From NCBI GenBank assembly GCA_032622095.1, contig CP136066.1, forward strand, positions 192,562,816-192,626,815: a DNA stretch of 64,000 bases. Reading direction: 5' to 3'. Below the pieces are notes generated by a model, which saw only the letters and a list, made by a program, of their open reading frames with translations, had not been told where the DNA came from and ran no database searches. Positions 36,601 through 48,796 of the stretch are shown here, piece after piece (positions within the stretch are counted from its first letter, which is position 1; each line of letters starts with the position of its first letter). The translations under genes and the position numbers were made by a program. Origin of the DNA: Siphonodentalium dalli. Lineage: Eukaryota > Mollusca > Scaphopoda > Gadilida > Siphonodentaliidae.

Positions 36601-36868
36601 ATTTTTTTTTGGGCCATTAATCGATTCTGATAACCGAAGCGGCAATTCAAAAAAACATTTGTTGTTGGAATCTGATAATATGGGAACCATCGAATCGGTT
36701 TGAGTACCTTTAATGTTATTTCAAAAAATGTCCAGAACCCTGGTGTGAAACATCTCTATGTCAAACTTCTATGGCACGAAATGTCCAGCAACCTATTGGC
36801 TGTTCAGTCCATTGCACATTATAATTTATTTCCAAATAAAGGTAATAATATTAAAGCAGCGTTTAGTG

Positions 36869-37519
36869 TTAAAGGGGTACTGTACACAAAGATAGGCGAT
36901 TTTTGTATTTACTCCCATTGAAATAACTTTCAAGTTAGATTGTGTTCGTGTTATATGAGTTTCGTATAAACCTAATTTAGCGAAGAAAATATTGATCTTG
37001 GAAACAAAAATATTACGATTTCAAACTACGCGCCATGTTTTTGACCTTCACCGGAGAAGACGCAGGTCGCAGGAAGAACCGGAAGTTCATTGCTCACAGC
37101 TTCGATTGATGCATTCAATCTCTTCCATCGAACAATCTCACTCCCTATAAAATACTTGACGCTTTATGACTCTTGTTTCTTTCTCCTTTTTTCCGAATCG
37201 GTTATAACGGGCCTTCTTTTGCAGGTAACATGTTTTGTTTGCAACTCAATAATGTTCGCGAACGGCCGTCGATAAAAGACACGCAACATATGCGATTTCA
37301 AGAACGGTAACTCGTAATGGCATAATTCTCCATTTTATGACTCCAGCCATAAATGAATTTATATTAAATAATTCAATTTTACTTTTACGATAGCCTGTTA
37401 ACCGGAACGTTTTCAGTAGACATCGTCGACTCAAATTAGTTATTTTATAATATAATATTCATATTAGATCGCTATTGTCACCGGGAATTTATTGAAATTG
37501 GGGTACAGTACCCCTTTAA
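36869..37519. mobile_element. TTAA MITE (piggyBac-like) inserted in the Polinton
   Basis: The ends ttaaaggggtactgtac (36869) and gtacagtacccctttaa (to 37519) are perfect 17 bp inverted repeats starting at TTAA. The interior is non-coding. A solitary end of the same family lies at 29589-29605. Confidence 0.85.
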
Positions 37520-37555
37520 GTTCAATCTTGAACTAATTGTACATATGATATAGTC

Positions 37556-37709
37556 ACAGGGGCTTGTTGTAAAGAAAACAAGTAAAATTGAGGGTGCCAC
37601 TTTATCAAACATTATAAATGCATCAATATTCTATTGATATACATGTAATGGTTTATAAACACATGTTTTTGTATATATATTTTTACTTGTTTTCTTAACA
37701 AGCCCCTGT
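37556..37709. mobile_element. Small foldback MITE
   Basis: The ends acaggggcttgtt ... aagaaaacaagtaaaa and ttttacttgttttct ... aacaagcccctgt form ~32 bp inverted repeats around a 90 bp centre. Confidence 0.8.
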
Positions 37710-38232
37710 AGCCTCAGTTTAAGTATAGGAAGCCACGACTTACATGCATCTGCGGAAGAGCTCTGGATCTCTTGTTCACTAATTGTGTGACCACTGAAAT
37801 CAGAGACGTGGCTAGATAGTCTCCCCATTGGGGAGGGGGGTCCACCTTGATACCTGTATGTTACGACAGCACCCCTTGGAAGGAAGTTTCCTACTGATGG
37901 CTATATCGGTCCAAAATTTGTTCGATAATTATTAATTAGATATGCCATTTTTGCCCAGTACGGCTTGTTATCAAACTACATTTGTACATGTACTTACCGT
38001 AGGTGAATATCACTTCAATTTGCCTTAAATCGTGTAATATAGTTTTAGGACATCACCTATCAGAGTAATATGATTTCATGACATCACGGATCTGAGTAAT
38101 ATGGCTTTACAACATGGCATAATTCTATTTCACTGTTAAATAATGCATAGACAATGATTTTTTGTGATGTCACTCATTTGAAAGAGTTGTCAATATTACA
38201 CTGTTATTAAGAGGCAAACTAATTAATGTTAT

Positions 38233-38398
38233 GGATAGGGTATTACTTGGTTGGTTTGATAATATAGGCCTGATTTCAGCCCTCGGTAACCTCATTTAAG
38301 CCTTCGACCTTCGATGTCAGGCTGCATGATAGTGATATGATAATGAGGTTACCTCAGGCCGATATTGTGTCTAATATCAAACCAACCAAGTAATATCC
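38233..38398. mobile_element. Foldback element, ~60 bp arms
   Basis: The left arm starts ggatagggtattacttggtt and includes ggtaacctcat. The right arm atgaggttacc ... aaccaaccaagtaatatcc is its complement. Confidence 0.8.
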
Positions 38399-41060
38399 TC
38401 TAAATATTATGTCACTAGCAGGGTCGTTACATGCAGTGAGGTATTGTTTTGCCCCTCCCACTTTTCGTCCCTTATCCCAATACCGTCAAGTGCTGTATAC
38501 ATTTATAATCTGCACAATTATGTTGATTATCTTTCTCGTGAGAAATTACCCCTGTTAGACCCCTTTGGAGCCATCTACATGTAGAAGGACCCTTGTGAAT
38601 TTATATAGAATAGACATTCACAAATATATACCGGTAGGTATAGATAAAGATTTTTTAAGAAGTTCCCGAACCCCTGTGGTTGTAAATAGAATGCACTCAG
38701 AGATTCTGACTTCAAACTTGTGCCACCTTCTAATTTACATGTACCGGTAGAATACCGGTAGTATTGCTTGATAAGTTGATAGACATGTGTTGATTTGATT
38801 TGAGTTGAAAGATTAGAAAATCAGTGCCCCCCCCCCCCCCCTCAAAATTGTCATTTAAGGAATAATCTTGGTTTTTAATGTAATTACAGTTTTTTAAAGA
38901 TGGTCTATCGCTCCCTAAACCAAGTTTTATATGCAGCAGTTTCTTGAAATATGTATGATATATTAAAAATAATAAATATGAATTGAAAACCCCTGTCCGG
39001 AAATGCTTCTATCTGACAATATTGATTTTATATTTTCTGGTATATTAGATACTAGCCAAAGAAATAGTAATTTAGGAGCATCTGATCGGATTGAGTACCT
39101 TTAAACAATTATTTTTGTATCTTGACTTGATTATAAAGCAAGTTTTCGCAATTGACATGCTTAAAATAGATACATGCATGGGGAAATGTAACCATCGTTG
39201 TCTACATGCCCCGTGTGCGCAACATCTCAAATGAAAAATCCAGTCTCTTGTAGTACTTGTACTAGTATTTGTAATTAAACTATATGAATAGCATTTGTTA
39301 TTTAAATTTAGAACAGAGCCATAATTTTGTTTAAATGTGCAGATCTACATGTTTGGTATTATTAAGCATCGTGCAGGGTGGATTTTTCTCATAAAATTAA
39401 TAAACATACAGGTACAATTATTTCCCACACAAGAGTAGGCACTTTGGTGGAGTCTGATGATGTTAAATGCTGATAGTCTAAAGGGTCAGCGTCTGGTTGT
39501 TCCCCTTGCAGAGGAGATATAAATGGGTACACGACATTTTGGATCGTCTTAAGTCGTTTCGTACCATATTTTTTGTAGTTTCGCACCATATTTTTTGTAG
39601 TTTCGTACCTTATTGTTTGGTCGTTTCGCACCATGTTGGAAATCAATTCGTCTTTTCATACCAATGATACCATATCACTATACATGTATGTCACACCATA
39701 GGGAAACAAATTAATGATTTTCTCCAAAGTACGAAATAAAAAAAAGTAACCAAACAATCCGGTATGAAACAACCAAAACATATGGTATGAAACGACCATC
39801 GACATGGTATCGGATAGTGAAATAATGAAGAAGTCACATAGTTGTATATCATTTATATGGTCACAATATATATAATGCAACGTGAAAGTTGATATGACAT
39901 CTGTTCTGTTCGACTTCAGGTGTACTCGATTTCTACTCCGGCAATGTTCAGAATCCTATCCAACGAGTCACGACACTGGTATGAAGCGTCTAGAACTTAG
40001 AATCCATATTTAATATAATTATAAATCATTCAGTGTTACCGATCACCAGAATCAACAACTGACTGTTCAAGGCGGTTACACTCAATGTTTGTTTTTAAGA
40101 AGTCATCATAACGACTAAGTCTATAATGTACAGTACTACTACTACTGAGTACTACTAGTACGCAGTAGATCGAACGATTCTCTGATGGTGCTGTTAGCAC
40201 TTAATGTTATACACCTCCTATAATTAAGTTCTCCACCAGATTTTGACACACTCCCCGCCACACCGGGGTCTGGGGACAGTCACAGTAGTAACAGTACTAA
40301 CACTCACAGTGAATGAGTGGGTAGGCCTACGGATAGTGATGCAGTCCTCAAATTTGGTTGCTTTATTTTCCTTGTCTTCTTCAAATTTTTTTTTAGAGTT
40401 ACATGTAGATTATTCATTTGTAGAATAACAATCAATTGTCATGACAATCGTCGTCAACAATGAATGACATTGATTGATAATTTGATCGATTCAATGATTG
40501 TTGACACTGTGACTTGGTGAATTTAAATTTTAAGTCTCGCTGTCATTGCGAGAATGCTACTATCTTCCGAATTCTTCGTCGGCTGGTTCAGTAAATATGG
40601 CCCATATTCAAACGCAAGCCATCAAAGGCATCTTCAGTATCTGCCATAGATGCAGGATCCTCCGCAACACGTAACTCGTGGTCATTTTCGTGATCAGTCA
40701 CTTTCAGACGCGGAAATGCTGTGTGCAGAAGCCATTTTTCGTAAACAGTTCGTCTGCAGGGGCAAGTCCCACTTTGACGTCACGGGTTTTGCGGTCACGT
40801 GACTCGAGCAAAATCAGCTAAGAAATAATAATCGATTTTTAAAAGTCGCAAAAAACACGCTTATCGATAAAATTATATCTATTTTTGTATTGGATGTTAT
40901 ATTTGAACCGTATTCACACCAAACTAGCCATATAACATTGAAATGATAAACATTTAACAGTTCCCATTTAAAACTTCTAATGCAATTTTTCGTAAATGTT
41001 GTATGTTGTTACTCTGCAATCGTGGATCCATGGTGAGCGTCCGGTGCGTTATTCAGTCGT
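38399..41060. other. Spacer between the MITEs and the polymerase, no gene seen
   Basis: It contains a C run (38828-38842), a reversed family A fragment (39061-39113), a tandem of gtttcg(c/t)accatatttttt (39555-39640) and a cactactac tract near 40130. ORFs are short and anonymous. The part from about 40730 on may be original Polinton sequence upstream of the polymerase. Confidence 0.4.
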
Positions 41061-41062
41061 CA

Positions 41063-41181
41063 GTGAAATGACGACGTGATGAAAAATCGCGTCGCTTTTA
41101 TGCTCTGACACGGACGATGACTGCGCATGTCCGTGTCAGAGCATAAAAGCGACGCGATTTTTCATTACGTCGTCATTTCAC
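41063..41181. repeat. 53 bp-arm hairpin directly upstream of the polymerase start
   Basis: The left arm 41063-41115 (gtgaaatgacgacgtgatga ... ctgacacggac) and right arm 41129-41181 (gtccgtgtcag ... attacgtcgtcatttcac) pair with one mismatch around a 13 bp loop. The right arm ends one base before the ATG at 41183. Both arms carry ACGTCGTCA or its complement, the core motif of the promoter-like blocks at both Polinton ends. It may be a regulatory or replication structure, or a foldback insertion. Confidence 0.85.
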
Positions 41182-41182
41182 G

Positions 41183-44100
41183 ATGAAACGCCTTGTGCCA
41201 TATTCAGATAGCGAAAGCGAACGAGATAGTAGAAAGAGAATGCGACTGGATGATGATTGTAAATATTATACCATAAAAAATCTAACCGAAAAATACTCGA
41301 GGAAATTTAAAACAACATCAAAGAAATACAACGTCACATTTCAAGAATTTCATCAGCCATTTCAAACTGTTCACAGAATTTTCAAAGATCTGGTGAACAG
41401 TTTGAAAGATGAGTGTGACGCAGGACCAAAAGATGAAATGAGAATTTCCATCTTTCATCCAGGGCTAGATCTAGCGATTCACGATCCGTTCACTGAAGCA
41501 AAAGACCTGACGGGTGAATTATTGCTTGACAACATAGAAAAAGTTGCACAATCGAAAAAAAAATTCAAAATTCATGACGGACAGATGACATTTGATATCA
41601 CTGTCACGCACATGCCTGCAGGGACCGTAAGACATACCTTACATTATGGAGCATTCGGTGAACAAATTCAAATGAAAACAGTAAAGAAAAGAATTCTTCT
41701 GATTCAGAACGCAGAAGATAACATGTGTTTTGCGTGGGCTGTCGTTGTTGGTATGTGTAATGCTGACAAAAAAGATACCGCTGAATGGAAGCAACAATGG
41801 AAACGAATTACGAGACCAGCAAGAGCTCCACAACGGGAAGCTGCAAAGTCATTGTTGGATAAAGTGGGGATATCACACGACACCAGTTGCGGGGTTGAGG
41901 ACTACAAAATTATTCAGGAACAATTATATCCGGAGAATGTTATAAAAAATACATAATCAATTTGCTGACGAAGGCTTTCTTTTTCAACCACCACCAGTTG
42001 GGAAAGAAAGTAAAGTTGTCCATCTGTATCACTCTGTGATATGGCTGCATAAATTATTTTTGCCAAATAAACATTTTCTACCTTTCTTTGTCGAAGCGAA
42101 CTTAACCTACTGTTCGCATTACTCATCGCTCACCAAAGGTACCTGATGCCGACGACCAACTTTGAATTTGCGCACTTTACGATAAATTCTACAACCTGAC
42201 TGAATGTGCTTTGTGTAATCACTAATAAACAATGACTGATCACCTATCCGAGATACTTACATGCCATGTATTAGACACTTGAACATGTGTTTCTAATGGA
42301 CGCCCGCCAATGTGTAAGTGTACATGCACCATATACACTGATATAGGCCTAGTGCGTCAATTCACGGCTACATGTATATCCAATAACAATGCACTACACA
42401 TGCTGCTGCCACAAGATATTTGCAGACACTGACTGCATCATATGTAACTGGTGGATTGTTTACGTCTGTTTAATCTTAAATCTATTTGTATATGTATATT
42501 ATGATTTCTATTGGAGATGCAATGTATGTGGCATTACTGTTATTTTGTCTTTGTGTACATGTGCATGTTTACTCAGCAAGTTGTGTTTTCGCATGTGGTA
42601 ATTTCTTCTATAATGTATCAATAATTATTGTAACATTTTTGCTATAGAATTACTTGCATTTATCGGTGTCGCATGTAAATGGTCGGATTGCTATGTATCA
42701 CGCATACGGCTACTACGTATATCACATGCGTATGGTCACATTGGGTTTGCAACCTTTCTTGTTCTAATATGTATGGTACTTTTGTTCTTCTATTTCAGGT
42801 TTGAAACATTAAACAATTGTTTGACAAACGTGGTGAGTTCCATTGATCCCCAAGCATGCGCACACGCGAAACACCATCTATAGTTCAATGACAACCACTA
42901 CGATGTGATCACAACTGTCACAGGATTCCTTGGATGTCGTTATTACTGTGAACACTGTGATGTCGGTTCGAGCAGCAGAGGTGATCATTTATGTCCATTG
43001 AACTGTATGTGTTTCGAGGGTCAGATATGTCCCTTTGAACTATGGATACACTGCATCAAATGTAAGAGGACTTTTAGAAGTAAATGATGTCTCGACAATC
43101 ATTTGAAAAAATCACCAAAACAAGACAAAACTATTTGTGATATGATACACAAATGCCAGAAATGCCTGGTTGAAATCGTCACACGAAAGGAGAAAAGACA
43201 TATCTGTTCGGGAACAAAGAAGTGCAAATAGTGTAAGGACATCGTTCCATCAGACCACATATGTCATATTCAACTGTACGAAAAGAAAGAAAGAAGTAAA
43301 GTTACCATTCATATTTTTTATTTTGAATGTCAACAAGATACTGGTGTTCATATATCCAAGTTTTGTGTTGCACATTCTGCTTGTGAAAATTGTATATGTA
43401 AACCCATTGATGAAATATGCAATTCATGTGATTCTGTATTGTCAAATAGAGAATATGTTTTTAAAGGTGAAAATGTATGGAAAGAATTTTTGAATGGTTG
43501 TTTTACACCAACGACCATAAAGGCACAACATGTATTGCTCACAATACAATAGGCTACGATAGTCAGTTCCTCTTACATTACTTGGTGAACAATGGAAATT
43601 CAAAACATAATGTTATTATGAATGGTAACAAAATACTGAGTTTACAATATAATGGTGTTAGAGTAATCGATTCATTGAGTTTCATCCCAATGGCATTATC
43701 TAAATTTCCAAAAACATTCCAACTTGAAGAAATGGCTAAGGTTATTTTCCACATTGGGCAAATGCACAGGACTTTCAGAATTACGTAGGACCATATCTAG
43801 ACAAAAAATACTGTAAACCTGAAATCATGTCTGAGGAAAATAGGGATTCATTTCTGAAATGGTATGAAGCTAGGGGTGAGGATATTTTTGATTTCCAAAA
43901 AGAAATTCAAAAGTATTGTAAATCAGATGTAGACATTTTAAGACGTGGGTGTGGCAAATTCAGACTATGTGTATTAGAAACTGATCAAATAGATCCATTC
44001 CGGGAAGCAATAACATTAGCTCAAACCTGCGACCTTGCATGGCGAAAAAATTCATTACCAGAGAATTCTCTAGGTATAATTTCAGACGCTGGATATCCAC

Positions 44101-45831
44101 AAGCGCGTAAATTTTAAATGAAAGCAATTCGATGGCTACAATGTATTGCTACAAAACAAAATATAAACATAAAACATGCTTTAAATGGTGGTGAAGTTAA
44201 AATAGGCACACATTTTGTTGATGGTTATCATGCAGAATGATATACAGTGTATGAAATGTATGGGTGCTTTTTCATGGCTGTCCTACGTGCTATCCAGATA
44301 GAAACCGCCGAAACCCATACAGTAATATAACAATGCATGTATTGTATGAAAAAACAATAAAAACGGAAACTTAAATCAAAAGCTTGGGATGCAAATTAAT
44401 ATGCATCTGGGAACATGACCTGGACAATAAATGTAAAGAAGACAAAAATTTAAAACAAACTATGGATCAATTCTATTTGCATCAGGATCCAATTAAACCA
44501 AGGGAAGCATTATTTGGTGGTAGGACTAATGCTCTAAAATTATATCATGAAATAGAACCAAAATCTAAACAGAAAATAAAATATATTGATATATGCAGTT
44601 TGTATCCTAGTGTGAATAAATATAGGGAATACCCTCTTGGCCATCCTACAATTCTAAGTCAGGAACAAATAGGAGACATCAAATGTTACAAAGGACTCAT
44701 TAAATGCAAAGTATTACCTACATATAAATTGTACATTCCAGTGCAACCGATCCACTGTAATAACAAAATGGTATATACATTGTGTAAAACTTGTGCAGAC
44801 AATAAAAGTGGACAATGTAGTCATAAAACTGAACAGCGTGCTTTAGTTGGAGTTTGGACGCTTGTAGAATTATTCAAAGCAATAGAATTGGGTTACCAAA
44901 TTCTGGAAGTGTATCAAGTTTGATATTGGACTGACTGGTCGGACAAAATATACAGGGATTACATTGATAAATACCTCAAAATTAAACAAGAAGCAAGTGG
45001 ATATCCAAATTCTGTTAAAAGTGGAGAAGATAAAGATAAATACATTAAAGATTATTATGAGTTTGAAGGTATAAAACTTGAAAAAGAAAAAATCGAGAAA
45101 AACCCAGGACTCCGCCAGTGCGCAAAATTAATGATAAATTGCATATGGGGAAAAAATAATATTCTTACTAAAAACTGAATATATCTCAGAACCATCCAGA
45201 TATTTTGAACTACTAACTGATGAAAAATATCACCGTCAAAGCAGTTTAAATTTTTGAACATTATAAATTCATATTATTCAGCTATGAAAATAAAACCGAT
45301 ATTATAGAACCACATCCATCTGCCAATGTAGTTGTTGCGTCATTTGTCACAGCATATGCACGCTTGGATTTGTATAAAGTTTTAGAAAAACTCCAAGATA
45401 GGGTGTTGTATTTCGACACCGATAGCTGTATGTATATTTTCGATCCAGAAAAAGAAAATATCAAAACCGAAGACAGCTACCTTGGTAAATGGACTGATGA
45501 GCATCCAGATGCTAAAATCATAAAATTTGTAGGGTTAGGACCGAAAAATTAAGGATATCAGTACGTGAAAGATGGTATCATAAAATCTGTATGTAAGGTC
45601 AAGGTTATCACCCTGGATTATAAAACTGAACAGTAAGTAAATTTTCATTGAATGGTTGAATGTGTTAATGACCGGTCAAACTTTCAACGTGTCATAAACT
45701 ATCCATGCAGAATTAAACGCACAAAGAACCGAGAAGTAATTAGTGAAGAGCAAACAAAAACATTCCGATCTGTGTACACCAAACGACTTGTTGTGGGTGA
45801 ATACAACACAATTCCTTATGGATGGAATTGA
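41183..45831 (+). pseudogene. polB: Protein-primed family B DNA polymerase (Polinton pPolB), broken
   Basis: This replicates the element by protein priming. The N-terminal part (41183-41953) is an intact 257-codon ORF with IQNAEDNMCFAWAVVVG, typical of Polinton polymerases. A frameshift at ~41955 leads to more N-terminal sequence, then ~840 bp of non-matching DNA (~42040-42880). The gene resumes with DNHYDVITTVTGF and Cys/His clusters (42930-43270). The 3'-5' exonuclease follows: Exo I YFECQ near 43317 (the usual first Asp is Tyr), Exo II AHNTIGYDSQF (43534 on), Exo III YCKSDVDILRRGC (43911 on). Polymerase motif A DICSLYPSVNKY (44590 on), motif B LMINCIWGKN (45129 on) and motif C YFDTDSC (45409 on) keep their key Asp residues. 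The end is PYGWN with TGA at 45829. At least eight stops or shifts make it non-functional. Confidence 0.93.
42040..42880. other. Insertion or intron-like block within the polymerase gene
   Basis: Polymerase homology stops after a HLYHS stretch (~42036) and resumes at NDNHYDVI (~42886). Between them is AT-rich DNA without polymerase motifs. The junctions carry similar words (catctgtat on the left, catctatag on the right), which could be a decayed target duplication. A donor-like aaaggtacc (~42136) and an acceptor-like ttctatttcag (~42799) also exist, so an intron is possible but less likely in a Polinton gene. Confidence 0.5.
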
Positions 45832-46417
45832 TGTGTTACCAGCAGAGATGCTTTTGAAAATTTATAATAACTTGATCGAAATGTCAAAAATGGATCAAGA
45901 AATCAAATGAGAACTTAAACAAACTTGGGTTTTGAGGGATAGTAAAATTATATTGCAGACATTGCTGAATGGACATTTCTCTGAGGGACAGAATCGATTG
46001 AGATGTTTGATTGAGAGATCAGAATTTGAAACTGATTTATTAATGGATATATTGGATCAACTGTTTTCAGATTATTGGATATTTCATGGTGTTCCTAAAA
46101 ACAAAATAAACGAAATTCGTGAATTAGTTGAAAATAATTTTACTCGCTATGCTGAATATCAAGACAGGATTCTCAATGAAAAAACTTTGAAATTCGAAGA
46201 GGTGACGAGAATATATGGATACAGTATTCTCCGAGAACCATGTGCAATTTTCACTGCTGAAAAGTTATTTGAAGAAAAAGTGTCTTTGGATTATATTGTA
46301 AAAACCACTAGACCTATTTCAGAATTAGATAATGAACTCATTTGGACATTTGGAATAATCTGGAGTTATGGTGACTCTTCATTAAAAATTAAAAAGGTTG
46401 ATTCCGATCAATCTTAA
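45818..46417 (+). pseudogene. Small Polinton gene with an F-box-like N-terminus, one stop
   Basis: The ATG at 45818 overlaps the polymerase end by 14 bases in another frame, a compact viral-style arrangement. The N-terminus reads MDGIDVLPAEMLLKIYNNL; the LP-x-E-x(2)-x-K-I pattern is that of the first helix of F-box domains. An in-frame TGA sits at 45908-45910 (codon 31), after which about 168 codons stay open to TAA 46415. The C-terminal part is charged and helical-looking (FSEGQNRLRCLIERSEFETD). F-box proteins recruit ubiquitin ligase, so an anti-host role is conceivable, but the match is short and the function unproven. Confidence 0.5.
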
Positions 46418-46448
46418 TCAGTCTTACATGATCTGTCTCAGGGTAAAG

Positions 46449-47098
46449 ATGGACGAATCATTGTTCTTCAAACATCCCTGTAACATTTTCATATCGGGAC
46501 TAAGTGGTTGTGGTAAAACAGAATTTGTTAAGAAATAAATCGAATATAAAGATGACTTGTTCAAACCTGTTCCATACAAAGTCGTTTGGTGTTACAGAGA
46601 ATGGCAAAATACCTATAGTCAGATGCAAGAATTTCACAATATTCAATTTATAAATGGAATACCGGATGATGACAATGAACTTGTCTATGACACAGACTTA
46701 CCGCACCTCATCGTTTTTGATGACATGTTAGGTGATAAAGATGAGAAAAAAATATGTTGTGGTTTACAAGAAAAGGACATCACAGAAATACATCTGTTAT
46801 TTACATAACCCAAAACATGTTTCAGAAATCTAAAGCGAGTAGAACTTTGAGTTTGAATACACATTACATGGTACTATTTCAATGTGTGCGTGATAAAGGT
46901 CAAATAAAAATTCTTGCCTCTCAAATGCAAATACCTCATTTAATGCCAGCATATGATGATGCAACTTCAACCGATCATGGTTATTTACTACTCGATTTTC
47001 ACCCAAAAACGGATAAATCGTTGAGACTTAGAACTGATATTTTCCATCGCTGGCTCACAAATGACGATCGAGCTGCGGTAATATATTCATCGGTATAA
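46449..47098 (+). pseudogene. FtsK/HerA-type genome packaging ATPase, broken
   Basis: This would pump DNA into the capsid. The start MDESLFFKHPCNIFISG leads to the Walker A motif GLSGCGKTEF (46494 on) and, after ~75 residues, Walker B LPHLIVFDDML (46704 on). A frameshift near 46755 moves to the frame with RNTSVIYITQNMFQ, which holds the conserved ITQN sensor-like motif. The protein ends at TAA 47096-47098. An in-frame TAA also lies at 46536-46538, right after Walker A. The length of about 216 codons fits Polinton ATPases. Confidence 0.9.
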
Positions 47099-47135
47099 AG
47101 ATAAGTGTATCAACATATTATTTTCTATTCCAATC

Positions 47136-47700
47136 ATGGAGTCGCATGACGCAGTCTTGGGTGTATTTTCGACTATAGCGAAATTAATACTTGATGATCA
47201 CTTAAAGCTTCCAAAGCAGACACGAAAATTCCTGCAAAAACACAAAAAAGAGCTGAAGAAAATAGCTGACAGTAGAACTCATCGATTCCAAAAATAAAAT
47301 ACTTTTAAAAACTGGTGGAGGTGGATTTCTCGGTGGAGTTTTGATCAGAAGTCTTCTCAGACAAAAAGAAAATAAATCAATTGCACGAGCTAGATCAAAT
47401 AGAGTAAATGCTACTAGAGTAAATTCTACAATTGCACAGCGAGCTACTCCGGTCAGAGTAAATTCTACAATTGCACAGCGAGCTACTCCAGCTAGAGAAA
47501 ATTCTACTGGATTAAATTCTACATTTGCTAGATTTCAACCACTCAACGATAATGGTCCGCAAACAATTCCATGAGTTAAAGAAGCAGAACATTACCCGTT
47601 GCTTCAACGATACTCAAACATTATGAATCTTTCAGAACCATCAAAATTAGCTTTGATGGCATTTGATCGTAATTTTAATAAACGTAAAAGTAAAAAGTAA
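47136..47700 (+). pseudogene. Small Polinton GGF protein 1 with an internal peptide repeat
   Basis: The ATG at 47136 gives 53 codons (TRKFLQKHKKELKKIADS) to a TAA at 47295. A shifted frame overlaps with KNKILLKTGGGGFLGG, then a Ser/Thr/Asn/Arg-rich part, to a TGA at 47572. The frame then continues (VKEAEHYPLLQRYSN ... FNKRKSKK) to TAA 47698. The 'basic helix, then K-x-L-x(3)-GGGF, then hydrophobic stretch' layout recurs in the next gene and in other Polintons, where such proteins are thought to be small virion or membrane-active components. The words VNSTIAQRATP are tandemly duplicated (45 bp unit). Confidence 0.65.
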
Positions 47701-47771
47701 TTCAGTCATTTGACATTCAACTGTTGAAGAGTAAAGATGGCGAAAAAATCTCCACTCATGGTAGTTTTGTA

Positions 47772-48060
47772 ATGGCTATGAATCAGGCACCAACTCATTT
47801 TCGAAAAAAAAATATAAAAGATGCCCCAACGAAAGTGATTGATTGCATGTCAGAATGCTGTAAAAATATTTTAAAAGACAATGTAAAACCAACAGAAGCG
47901 CAAACTTCGTCCGAGGTGTAGACACATCAGAGAACTTGCAAGCAAATCAACATCTTTAAAACGAAAAAAAAAAAATTTTAACCAAAAAGGAGGATTTTTA
48001 CCACTTCTTATGCTAGCACCATTGCTTGGTAAAGCAGTCGCTGGAATACTTCGCAGTTAA
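47772..48060 (+). pseudogene. Small Polinton GGF protein 2, one frameshift
   Basis: An ATG at 47772 opens MAMNQAPTHFRKKNIKDAP. Near 47895 the frame shifts to a basic stretch (RPRCRHIRELASK, SLKRKKK), then QKGGFLPLLMLAPLLGKAV and a TAA at 48058-48060. The basic helix followed by KGGFL and a hydrophobic segment parallels the gene before it, so the two are likely paralogs. The A-run at 47968-47978 is a natural slip site. A role in virion membrane or DNA contact is inference. Confidence 0.65.
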
Positions 48061-48062
48061 AC

Positions 48063-48796
48063 ATGAAGAAAATGGTCGCTGTTCCCTTCAAAGTGTTGGA
48101 TGACATTAAAAAATGGAGAATAAGTCTAACTAATCCGAAATTACCACCTAATCCTGAAATTACAAATGTTTCAAAACTAAGCAGAGAATTGAATTCAGTT
48201 TCTGATCAAAATTTGTCAGAATCCGAGAAGGTTCGATTATATGGCACAACTTTGCACAAATTGAAAACTTCTCAAAAATCAGTTAGAGCTATTTCAAGCC
48301 CGAAAACAGAACAACCACTTGATCATCATAGGGATGTGCTAGAAAGTATTCCGTTAAGGATGAGAAAAAAAGCTGAGCAACTTTTACAACTGATTTCAAA
48401 ACATCCGCAAATGAAGTTTGATGAACATGGACAATTAACATATGGTGAAAAAGTTATTAGAGGATCAAATATTGTTGATCTCCTCAATGATGTTGTACGA
48501 CAAAGGGTTTCGAACCAACATGTTGGGAAACCTTTTCACAAGGAATGAGCGAACTTAATGTACCTCAAGATTTTGTAGGGAACAGAAACAGTTGGCTTTG
48601 GATTAAAAAACATTTGAAAGATGATTCAGATGATGATTTTGAAACTCCAGTACAAAGGATAAAACCAAAACGATTTGATTCTCATCGATTCACACCAGTG
48701 AAAGGTATAGAAGCAAGACATTCAAAAACTAAAATAGCAGATAGGTTGACACCAACGGGTATTAAAAACAGAAAAACACAATGGGATCCATACTAG
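48063..48796 (+). pseudogene. Conserved Polinton protein upstream of integrase, split by a shift
   Basis: The first ORF (48063-48548) begins MKKMVAVPFKVLDDIKKW and includes KKAEQLLQLISKHPQMKF, GQLTYGEKVI and SNIVDLLNDVVR, a block I recognise as common to animal Polintons just 5' of the integrase. Its TGA overlaps the ATG of 48545-48796 (MSELNVPQDFVGNRNSW ... KTQWDPY), which reads as the natural C-terminus of the same protein. So a one-base loss near 48540 probably split one ~240-codon gene. The function is unknown. Its stop overlaps the integrase start by about 16 bases. Confidence 0.75.

Noticed and set aside
43170-43493. 107-codon ORF between exonuclease parts
   Set aside because: It is the wrong frame; the parallel frame carries the polymerase Cys/His clusters and Exo I.
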